A stretch of DNA of 64,000 bases from Lentimicrobium saccharophilum (lineage in GTDB: Bacteria > Bacteroidota > Bacteroidia > Bacteroidales > Lentimicrobiaceae). The stretch is from NCBI RefSeq assembly GCF_001192835.1, contig NZ_DF968183.1, positions 682,001 to 746,000 on the forward strand, given 5' to 3'. The translations under genes and the position numbers were made by a program. Of the stretch, positions 57,885 to 64,000 are shown in pieces; positions within the stretch are counted from its first letter, which is position 1, and every line of letters begins with the position of its first letter. Under the pieces are notes generated by a model. The model was not told where the DNA came from. It did not search any database and worked only from the letters and a program-made list of their open reading frames with translations.

Positions 57885-59255
57885 TTACTGAAAAATTTTA
57901 AGCATCCGGAAGGGTTTCAGACCCTGATTATTGTACATATTGTTTCCGGTTGTCGTTATTACAAGATTTGATTCAGGTATAACAAAAATAAACTGACTTC
58001 CAAACCCATGCGCATAAATGCATTGAGGCGAGGTTGTTTTGATCCACCACAAATATCCATAGTGATCGCCTTTATTCCCCGGAACTTCAATCTGAACCTT
58101 TGTCGATGCATTTATCCAGTTTTCTGAAATAACCTGTTTTTCATCAAACCTACCTTTATTTAAAACCAGCATCCCGATCTTAACCATATCAACCGGGCGC
58201 AGTTTAAGCGAACCTGTACATAAAGGCAAACTGTCGGAAACGCTGACCTGCCATAAATAATCTTTAATCTCCAGCGGTTGAAATAAATATTTCTCGGCAA
58301 ATATTTCCAGCTCCATTTCCGTTGCTTTTTCAATGATTCCTGCAAGAATCTGCATCGCCGAATTATAATTGAATTCTATTCCGGTTTTTCCTTGAATGGG
58401 TTTCTTCAGCATATCAGCAATGCTCTCATCCTTATCCCAGGGTGAATCAGGATCATCTTTTATCCATTCCACACCGCTGCTCATCGTAAGAAGATGTCTG
58501 ATGGTCACTGTCTCCCATCTCTTTGCGAATTCATAATCATCAAAAAAGGAAACAGCTTTTCTATCAATAGAATCAATAAAACCCTTGTCAACAGCTATTC
58601 CGATAAGTAATGAGGTAATGCTTTTTGTAACTGATTGAAGCTGGTGAAGCTGACCGGAATCAAACCCGTTAAAATATTCTTCTAGCACAAGCTTCCCATC
58701 TCTGAAAACGAGTAAAGAGTTGATCTCCCCATATTTCCCTTGATTAATGTCATTGACCAGTTTGGTGATTTTCGTCCTGTCCGGATCTGATTCATTCAAC
58801 GAAGCGATAGGTAATACCTTACTGACAGGTTGTTTGTACTGATACCCGTGCTCTGACAATTTCTCATTCGTTTTCCGGGTAAGCAACAGTTTTTTCTCAG
58901 GAATCTCCGGATCCGAATATTTAAAACTTCCGTCAAGCTGGGATAAATCTTCTGACATCCTGCCGGAGTATGTTATCAATAAATCACCCGCATTAATAAG
59001 AAATTTAAAATCAGGATGATCATATTCAATTTTTGAAATGGGCATCCGGGGTAAAAGCGCTCCGTCAATCTCCGTTTCAATATAACCGGAAAACACACCG
59101 GCTCTAATCTCCTTTATTGTAAAAGTATACGTGTCCTTTCTGTTGTCATGCATATCTACCCCTATCCATATTCCCGATAAAGGTGAATTGCTGCCTGAAA
59201 GAAAAGTTGACACGTTCAAAAACAAGAAAAGCAATAAACCCGTTTTTGTTTTCAT
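57885..59255 (-). CDS. Serine hydrolase, class C beta-lactamase/transpeptidase-like family
   Basis: A 456-residue exported protein (signal peptide KTGLLLFLFLNVSTFLSGS). Residues 25-130 form a beta-rich N-terminal domain. The hydrolase domain has the SxxK motif Ser208-Val-Thr-Lys211 (LQSVTKSITSLLIG), Tyr297-Asn-Ser (FNYNSAMQILAG) and a late HGFGSQ in the KTG position. Family members include esterases, D-amino-acid peptidases and class C beta-lactamases. Resistance activity should not be assumed. An IS21-family element ends 144 bp upstream and may have altered its promoter region. Confidence 0.88.
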   Translation of the reverse strand: MKTKTGLLLFLFLNVSTFLSGSNSPLSGIWIGVDMHDNRKDTYTFTIKEIRAGVFSGYIETEIDGALLPRMPISKIEYDHPDFKFLINAGDLLITYSGRMSEDLSQLDGSFKYSDPEIPEKKLLLTRKTNEKLSEHGYQYKQPVSKVLPIASLNESDPDRTKITKLVNDINQGKYGEINSLLVFRDGKLVLEEYFNGFDSGQLHQLQSVTKSITSLLIGIAVDKGFIDSIDRKAVSFFDDYEFAKRWETVTIRHLLTMSSGVEWIKDDPDSPWDKDESIADMLKKPIQGKTGIEFNYNSAMQILAGIIEKATEMELEIFAEKYLFQPLEIKDYLWQVSVSDSLPLCTGSLKLRPVDMVKIGMLVLNKGRFDEKQVISENWINASTKVQIEVPGNKGDHYGYLWWIKTTSPQCIYAHGFGSQFIFVIPESNLVITTTGNNMYNNQGLKPFRMLKIFQ

Positions 59256-59393
59256 CTTTCGTATTTTAAATGATTTATGATCCGTGCAAGTATAATCTTT
59301 CAGGCTGGCAGGATGAACTTAAGTAATCAAATACAGTAACTACAACAGGCAATAAAACATCTATATAAAATTACTATATAATCTTCATATATT

Positions 59394-59398
59394 CTAAT
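59394..59398. repeat. Target-site duplication (left) of the IS21-family element
   Basis: CTAAT directly before the left TG end, repeated at 62006-62010 after the right CA end. Confidence 0.75.
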
Positions 59399-59462
59399 TG
59401 ATTATTCCGGTGATTCAGCGCCACCATTCCGGTGCAAACGGCGCCACCTAAACTGGGCAGAT
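59399..59462 (+). repeat. IS21 left-end repeats
   Basis: Two copies of the ATTCCGG...GCGCCACC unit, then GGGCAGATTTGT. The second unit plus GGGCAGATTTGT is repeated, inverted, at 61831-61875 on the right side. Confidence 0.7.
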
Positions 59463-59479
59463 TTGTTTTACAATATTAA

Positions 59480-60217
59480 TCAATTTTTTTCTGTTTTTTT
59501 CTTTCGTAAAGAGTCTCCTTTTAATTCAAATCTGTGTGCATTACCTGACAATCTGTCCATAATCGCATCGGCCACGGTATTCTCACCGATATATTCGTAC
59601 CATTTATTAACAGGGATCTGTGAAGATATCAATGTTGATCGCTTACCGTAACGATCCTCAAGTATTTGTAAGAGTGCCAGCCGTGTAATTTTATCCATGG
59701 GATGTAAGCCAAAATCATCCAGGATTACCAATTGGGTTTTTTCGATTTGATTCAGCATCTTAATATAGGTTCCATCGAGTTTGGTTTGGGTGATTTTTTC
59801 TAAAAAACGCGTCATTCCCAGGTAAATAGTCTTGTATCCAAAGGTGCATGCCTGGCGCCCGATTGCACAAGCCAGATAACTTTTTCCGCAACCAGTGGCA
59901 CCAGTAATAAGGATGTTTTCAGCGCGTTCAATGAAGCTGCAGTCAGCTATGTTCATGAGCTGATCTTGTGTTAGGTTTCTTCCGGAGTTACAATAAACCT
60001 GTTCAATGACGGCATGGTAGCGAAGTTTGCTCAGTTTTAACAGGGCCTGTGTTCTCAGGTGGGCCCTGTGCTGGATCTCTGCCTCTGATAAGCGGGCCAT
60101 AAATTGATGGATGGAAGGTTGCTCTTGTACCGGCAATGATAAAACTGCCTGATAGGCGTCTGCCATGCCTGGCAGCTTTAACTGTTTCAACTGATCTAAA
60201 GTGATTTGTGTGTTCAT
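59480..60217 (-). CDS. istB: IS21 helper ATPase IstB
   Basis: A 245-residue AAA+ protein with an N-terminal helical domain (TLDQLKQLKLPGMADAYQ) and Walker A GATGCGKSYLACAIG, Walker B LVILDDFG and the sensor region LLQILEDRYGKRSTLISSQ. It assembles on target DNA and directs the IstA transposase. The stop is followed within 20 bp by the left end of the element. The gene begins 19 bp after istA. Confidence 0.95.
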   Translation of the reverse strand: MNTQITLDQLKQLKLPGMADAYQAVLSLPVQEQPSIHQFMARLSEAEIQHRAHLRTQALLKLSKLRYHAVIEQVYCNSGRNLTQDQLMNIADCSFIERAENILITGATGCGKSYLACAIGRQACTFGYKTIYLGMTRFLEKITQTKLDGTYIKMLNQIEKTQLVILDDFGLHPMDKITRLALLQILEDRYGKRSTLISSQIPVNKWYEYIGENTVADAIMDRLSGNAHRFELKGDSLRKKKTEKN

Positions 60218-60236
60218 GTTGTTAAAGTATTAGTGA

Positions 60237-61799
60237 TTAATTGTATGCCTGTGGCCCACGAATGTTTTCATGGTCAGGGATTGATGAAAAAATGGTCATT
60301 TGATCCGTTTGTTCTTTATCCAGGTTGTTTGACAGTATATCGCTTATCAGGCGGTAGTTTACCCTGGGGGCATTAACGGCCCTTTTACATGCATTTTCAA
60401 AGCGATCTTCACCATACTGGCCTGACAGCCGCAATAATCCAAGGCAGGCATTATAGGCTTGTTCGGTGAACGTTTTAGACTCAAGGATACGGCTCATAAT
60501 TTTATGTGAACACACGCCAAGCTGTTTCGCTTTCCCAAGAAAATAATCTGCATCCCAACCTTTGGTTTGCCTATACTTCTTATGTTTCTCGGGCATGTGT
60601 TCTTCCAGTGTTGTATAGCCATGCTTGCGGTAGTTGCGCCTGTGCACAGCAATACGGCGTAAATCAAGATAAACCTCTACCTCATCTGCATCATAGATAA
60701 TCTTTACTTTTTTCCCTATGTGCTGATATGGAACACTGTACTGGTGCCAGTCTTCGCCCAGAATGATATGATAGTTCTTCTGCACCTTTGCCACAACGGT
60801 ATGCTTGAGCACAAATGGCTCAGCTGGCAGGGCCTTAAGCAAAGGGAGCTCATGTTGCTCAAAAAGTTCCCTGCGGTTGTAGGTGCGATTTTGTAAATGC
60901 TTGTTGTGATGTATATCTAAGCATTTGATTATATTGTCATTAAGCTCTTTCAGACTGTAAAATATTTTATTGCGCAGGGGGGCATATACACGCATATAAG
61001 CCAGGTGAACTGCTTGTTCAACACTGGGTTTGTCTTTAGGTTTAGCTACCCGGGTAGCTGATAAACTGGTGTTATAGTACAATGACCATTGTTCACATAC
61101 CTCTGAGAAGACCGGCTCATACCGGTTGCTCTTTTTTACATATTGTTTCATGTTGTCGCTCAGTACATTCGCCGGTACGCCGCCAAAATAGCTCATACAC
61201 CTTCCCAATGCCGGATAAAGGTATTCCTGAGTAGCGTATGGCAACGCTTCTATATAGCTGTACCCACTGAAAGGCAATACGCAAACTAGGACGGGGCAAG
61301 TGATGATCTCTGAAGTGGATATATCAACGTAACTCAATTTTTTACCGGCAAAATCAACCTGGACCCGCTCTGCGGGTTTGTGCTCAAAATGCATGGTAGC
61401 TGAACTCTTGCGTTTGTCATTTACAAGATGTTCGCAAAACTGAGAATAACTGTATCCATCAGGGACTTCCAGCCTGTATTCTTGCCAAAGGGTGAGTTTG
61501 GTAACTCCGGTTCGGCATAGTTCGCTGTGAAAATAACTAAATCTGCTTTGCAAATCTTCCAGCCGTCTATCGGGTTCTTGTTCCCTGTTGCCAGTGTATA
61601 ACAAAGCACCCAGATCTGCATCTGAAAGTTTGGATAACTGCTGCAATTCCAGTCCGCTTTGCTCAATCCTATGAATATATCCATCTATTGTATGGCGTCC
61701 TGAATGAAGACTTAGGGCTATTTTTCGCTTGGATTGCCCTTGTTCCAAAAGTTGTATTATGCGTCGAATTTGTAACATCGTTATGGGTCGTTTTGACAT
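60237..61799 (-). CDS. istA: IS21 transposase IstA
   Basis: A 520-residue DDE transposase. An N-terminal helix-turn-helix (MLQIRRIIQLLEQGQSKRKIA) binds the subterminal repeats. The catalytic acidic residues lie in VDFAGKKLSYVD, NVLSDNMKQYV and SVEQAVHLAYMRVY. A Mu-type C-terminal beta domain follows (YSVPYQHIGKKVKIIYDADE). Full length and uncorrupted. Confidence 0.95.
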   Translation of the reverse strand: MSKRPITMLQIRRIIQLLEQGQSKRKIALSLHSGRHTIDGYIHRIEQSGLELQQLSKLSDADLGALLYTGNREQEPDRRLEDLQSRFSYFHSELCRTGVTKLTLWQEYRLEVPDGYSYSQFCEHLVNDKRKSSATMHFEHKPAERVQVDFAGKKLSYVDISTSEIITCPVLVCVLPFSGYSYIEALPYATQEYLYPALGRCMSYFGGVPANVLSDNMKQYVKKSNRYEPVFSEVCEQWSLYYNTSLSATRVAKPKDKPSVEQAVHLAYMRVYAPLRNKIFYSLKELNDNIIKCLDIHHNKHLQNRTYNRRELFEQHELPLLKALPAEPFVLKHTVVAKVQKNYHIILGEDWHQYSVPYQHIGKKVKIIYDADEVEVYLDLRRIAVHRRNYRKHGYTTLEEHMPEKHKKYRQTKGWDADYFLGKAKQLGVCSHKIMSRILESKTFTEQAYNACLGLLRLSGQYGEDRFENACKRAVNAPRVNYRLISDILSNNLDKEQTDQMTIFSSIPDHENIRGPQAYN

Positions 61800-61830
61800 A
61801 GTACCTGTTTTGCGACAAGGTACTCGATTG

Positions 61831-62005
61831 TTACAAATCTGCCCGGAAAGGTGGCGCCGTTTCTGCCGGAATGTCAGGTGAAATTATTTCTTATTCACCT
61901 GTTTCTAATCCCAATTTTCGCCACTTTGGAGGTGGCGCTGAATGGACCGGAATACTGGCGCCGAATGCTCCGGAATGGGTGGCGCCGATTGGACCGGAAT
62001 AGTCA
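61831..62005 (-). repeat. IS21 right-end repeat array
   Basis: Four inverted copies (plus-strand form GGTGGCGCCGAATGNNCCGGAAT) at about 61840-61874, 61931-61953, 61954-61977 and 61978-62005. The outer three are nearly contiguous, and a 57-bp spacer separates the innermost. The left end has only two, so the ends are unequal. Confidence 0.7.
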
Positions 62006-62010
62006 CTAAT
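62006..62010. repeat. Target-site duplication (right) of the IS21-family element
   Basis: CTAAT, matching 59394-59398. The following 260 bases up to the acetyltransferase gene show nothing recognisable. Confidence 0.75.
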
Positions 62011-62271
62011 AATCCCTGATATTTTTAAATTGTTGCTTATACTACTGATCTCCTCCAACGGCTTCCGTATTTTCTTCCGCCAGGGACAGCCCTCCTGCGG
62101 TTAGCCCGGCGCAATCACCAATACGGACATTTTGCCGGCCGGGGAACAGCGCGCAATGCGCTGAGCAGAGAGAAAGTTGAAATACATCCCGGTTCTTCAG
62201 CATTCACTGAAACGCCAGGTCGGACAAAAGCCATTCTTCCGAAAAAAGCAAACAGGTCTCCAAACGGTATT

Positions 62272-62772
62272 TTAAGTATTCAGTTTTTTGATCATCGTAG
62301 CAGAAATTCCGTCGGTGCTGACGGTTTCAAATCCCGCCTTCCCATACATACGGAAGGCGTAATTCTCTTCATCCACGCTCAGCGACACCTGCTTAAATCC
62401 CCTGCGGGCAAGGCTGTCAAGCATTGTATTCAGCAGCGCAGTTCCTATCCCTTTGTTGCGATAAGACGGGAGCACCGACATGCACACTTCGGGTGTCCGG
62501 ACATCCACAAATCCATAACCTTTGCCGCATTCCGGAAACAGACGGATCCAGACAGCACCCACCGGCTCCCCTTTGCTTTCGGCCATCAAGCAGTAGTCGG
62601 ACTCTTTTCCGAAATCCTTGTAATAAACCGCCAGTTCAGGACGTAAGATTACTTCTTTGCCCGGCCGCTCCACCCCTTCCGGAATAAAGATTGCCTCATA
62701 CAGGAATTCTTCCAGCAGATGGTACTCCTGGGGGTGGATTTCGCGGATTAAAATTGATGGAGTTTTATTCAT
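62272..62772 (-). CDS. GNAT-family N-acetyltransferase
   Basis: A 166-residue acetyl-CoA-dependent acetyltransferase. Motif A is VCMSVLPSYRNKGIGTALL, with the R-x-x-G-x-G/A acetyl-CoA loop. The C-terminal motif is VSLSVDEENYAFRMYGKAGF, typical of GNAT proteins that modify small molecules or N-termini. The substrate cannot be told. It is the first of three small minus-strand genes at the window end, a gene type often found in cassettes. Confidence 0.92.
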   Translation of the reverse strand: MNKTPSILIREIHPQEYHLLEEFLYEAIFIPEGVERPGKEVILRPELAVYYKDFGKESDYCLMAESKGEPVGAVWIRLFPECGKGYGFVDVRTPEVCMSVLPSYRNKGIGTALLNTMLDSLARRGFKQVSLSVDEENYAFRMYGKAGFETVSTDGISATMIKKLNT

Positions 62773-62920
62773 GATAAGTTCTTAATATGGCGGGTGGTAG
62801 GTGCTGCGCGGGATTCAGGGCGCTTACCTGTCGGGTTACAGCATGATTATTAAAGGTGCTGTAAATAAATCAGGCACAACACCCGTATTGCGCATTATCG
62901 CTTACTGAGCTTAATGCATT

Positions 62921-63268
62921 TCAGCATTTTCCATAGGCGTTTTTCCAATTATCTGCAATTGCAATAAATTTTGAGTAACCATGCTCCCTAATAAAGAAAA
63001 TGGCTTGCTTGTATTTCTGATATTTATAACCACTTTTGGAAAACCAACTTCCAATTATTTCACAATTTTCCAATTCTTTGCAATCTGCGCAAGTATCAAG
63101 GTTTTTCTCTCTAAAACAGCAAACCTTGATTTTACATTTTGCTTTATTTATGTCCCGTTCTTTGGTATCGAAGCCAATTTTACATCCTTTGCAAAATCCT
63201 TCAATAAAAGGCTTGCATGTCTTACAATAAGCTCCGCAACAACCAATGTATCTATTTGAACTAATCAT
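62921..63268 (-). CDS. DUF3795 cysteine-rich protein
   Basis: A 115-residue protein. The ATG at 63268 is chosen over an in-frame TTG two codons earlier. It has the DUF3795 pattern: YIGCCGAYCKTC near the start, GFCKGCK, KCKIKVCC and CADCKELENC, with 12 or more cysteines. That suggests a metal site (zinc or iron-sulfur). The function is unknown. It is common in anaerobes. Upstream lies the 132-bp attC-like palindrome at 63303-63434. Confidence 0.85.
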   Translation of the reverse strand: MISSNRYIGCCGAYCKTCKPFIEGFCKGCKIGFDTKERDINKAKCKIKVCCFREKNLDTCADCKELENCEIIGSWFSKSGYKYQKYKQAIFFIREHGYSKFIAIADNWKNAYGKC

Positions 63269-63302
63269 TTGCAATCATTGTCGATGTCCATTTTTGCAAT
63301 AA

Positions 63303-63434
63303 GTCCAACGGTTTGGCGGTATGTTTTTGTTGCCGATTTCGAAGCACTGGCTTGTCAAGTTACACGAAAGTTTATTAGATGCAGAAACGCTGAAATACCC
63401 ACTATCTCGGCAATAAAATATACCGCCTGTTACC
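63303..63434 (-). repeat. attC-like imperfect palindrome (candidate cassette recombination site)
   Basis: On the minus strand the element runs from GGTAACAGGCGGTAT to ATACCGCCAAACCGTTGGAC. The long arms (63315-63336 and 63407-63427) are 21-22 bases and pair as GGCGGTAT...TTGCCGA around a loop of about 70 bases. The outer edge GTTGGAC fits the integron R' core GTTRRRY, and the other side has TAAC opposite it. The size (132 bp) and shape match attC sites of large cassette arrays. The opposite core is a poor match, and no integrase gene is in the window. Confidence 0.5.
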
Positions 63435-63622
63435 AGCTGGCGTTCTGTCTTCTGTCCTTGTAAACCATTGTCATTATTGATTTCTCGTATAATTGTCAAG
63501 TTGCTTATATGTCTTGTGTCGGCTTGTGCGGTTGGGTATTTTTTATTTTCTAAAGGGGAGGAGATTTTTAATTTTTCCACTTGGGTCGGGCAGGCACACT
63601 CTTTGGCAAAGCTTTGGTTTAA

Positions 63623-63670
63623 GCGTTGGCTTGTGGGGCTTTGACAATGTGTGTGACTGGTGCGTTGGCT
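63623..63670. repeat. Direct repeat GCGTTGGCT
   Basis: GCGTTGGCT at 63623-63631 and 63662-63670, 39 bp apart, in the non-coding stretch 63435-63712. It carries the GTTGGC string seen at cassette-type sites and may be part of a second, decayed recombination site. Confidence 0.4.
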
Positions 63671-63712
63671 CATTTTACTTTTCTCTAAGTTTTCTTTCAA
63701 TCTTCACAAAAT

Positions 63713-64000
63713 TCAGATTCTAAAATAATTTCTTATTTTCTCATATGCTGGTTCATAAGCTCTAAACTGTTTGTTTAAAGGAAAACATTTTGCGTGTAAT
63801 ATGGGGATTACTGCTTGTGATCCTTCTTTAACCTTATAGTTATTTCCACAAATCATCAGAAATGAGCTTTTCTCTTTTGGTTCGTAATAGGGTGGTTCAT
63901 TCTGCACTCCTATTGTTCTTGGGGATGACTTTTCCACAAAGCCATCATTTGAATCATACAATCCTAAATTTTGAAGCCAGTAATTTACCTGTAGCGACAT
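63713..64000 (-). CDS. Partial hypothetical protein (cut by window edge)
   Basis: 95 residues are visible; the frame begins with an ATG at the last base of the window, so the true start may lie outside. It has mixed sequence (SLQVNYWLQNLGLYDSNDGF; SSFLMICGNNYKVKEGSQAV) and no signal peptide. No family was recognised. It is AT-rich compared with the rest of the window, like the DUF3795 gene, which fits an acquired cassette region. Confidence 0.5.
   Translation of the reverse strand: MSLQVNYWLQNLGLYDSNDGFVEKSSPRTIGVQNEPPYYEPKEKSSFLMICGNNYKVKEGSQAVIPILHAKCFPLNKQFRAYEPAYEKIRNYFRI

Larger units (their letters stand above)
59399..62005 (-). mobile_element. IS21-family insertion sequence, complete (2607 bp)
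   Basis: It contains istA and istB in the usual order on the minus strand. The ends read TGATTATTCCGGTGATTCAG (left, plus strand) and TGACTATTCCGGTCCAATCG (right, minus strand), so they begin with TG and end with CA as in IS21. It is flanked by the 5-bp duplication CTAAT. Subterminal copies of ATTCCGG-N4/8-CGGCGCCA (two at the left, four at the right) are probable IstA-binding sites. Both genes are intact, so the element may be active. Confidence 0.92.

Noticed and set aside
57885-59255. Beta-lactamase resistance gene
   Set aside because: The SxxK and YxN motifs are shared by many esterases and peptidases, and nothing here points to antibiotic hydrolysis.
59399-62005. IS21-end repeats as a CRISPR array
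   Set aside because: The units are few, imperfect, lack uniform spacers and sit exactly at the element ends.
63275-63700. 141-codon minus-strand frame between the DUF3795 gene and the partial gene
   Set aside because: It reads straight through the attC-like palindrome and the GCGTTGGCT repeats. The composition is that of translated non-coding repeat DNA.
1-64000. tRNA, rRNA or CRISPR loci
   Set aside because: I looked for tRNA-like cloverleaf ends, rRNA blocks and regular repeat-spacer arrays and saw none. A dedicated scan could still find a single tRNA that I missed.

Overview
The window looks like chromosome from a member of the Bacteroidota, most likely a Bacteroidales-type anaerobe or microaerobe. 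Supporting signs are promoter elements of the TTG / TAnnTTTG type, many lipoproteins with short lipoboxes, a type IX secretion C-terminal sorting domain (gene at 34302), dockerin-like repeats, an NADP-type glutamate dehydrogenase, a membrane pyrophosphatase, a flavodiiron protein and secreted glycosidases. No rRNA, tRNA or CRISPR array was seen.

Layout. 0-7 kb: a lipoprotein, penicillin-binding protein 1C, a second lipoprotein and a secreted beta-helix/dockerin-like protein. 6.8-13.4 kb, minus strand: a cysteine desulfurase-SelD fusion, the tRNA 2-selenouridine synthase MnmH and an AddA/RecB-type helicase-nuclease; the first two form a compact selenophosphate-to-tRNA pathway. 13.5-27 kb, plus strand: RlmB, a GT39-type membrane glycosyltransferase, a MORN-repeat lipoprotein, glutamate dehydrogenase, two ferritin-like paralogues, a BatA-type membrane protein, a type IIA topoisomerase A subunit, a flavodiiron protein and a lipoprotein. 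27.2-34.2 kb: an IS256-family element that has landed in the last codons of tsaD, then tsaD and a divergent TamB-like protein. 34-49 kb: a T9SS cargo protein, a small secreted repeat protein, a nucleoside transporter with a bifunctional-nuclease-family gene, membrane pyrophosphatase, an unknown conserved gene, GcvP, an MscS channel and a low-complexity secreted protein.

49.4-57.5 kb is the most interesting stretch. An alpha-L-fucosidase, a GH2 enzyme and a sialidase would together strip fucose, a beta-linked sugar and sialic acid from host-type glycans. They are followed on the same strand by a protein with the clear pattern of a cholesterol-dependent cytolysin core (pore-forming fold), but with no signal peptide, no Trp-rich undecapeptide and a different C-terminal domain. 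57.9-62 kb holds a serine hydrolase and a complete IS21-family element with a 5-bp target duplication. The last 2 kb (GNAT acetyltransferase, DUF3795 protein and a partial unknown gene, all small and on one strand) contains a 132-bp attC-like imperfect palindrome and looks like a gene-cassette region.

Two genes (the TamB-like protein and the sialidase) have N-termini that would be repaired by a one-base change in a poly-A run. This may reflect homopolymer errors in the assembly rather than biology.
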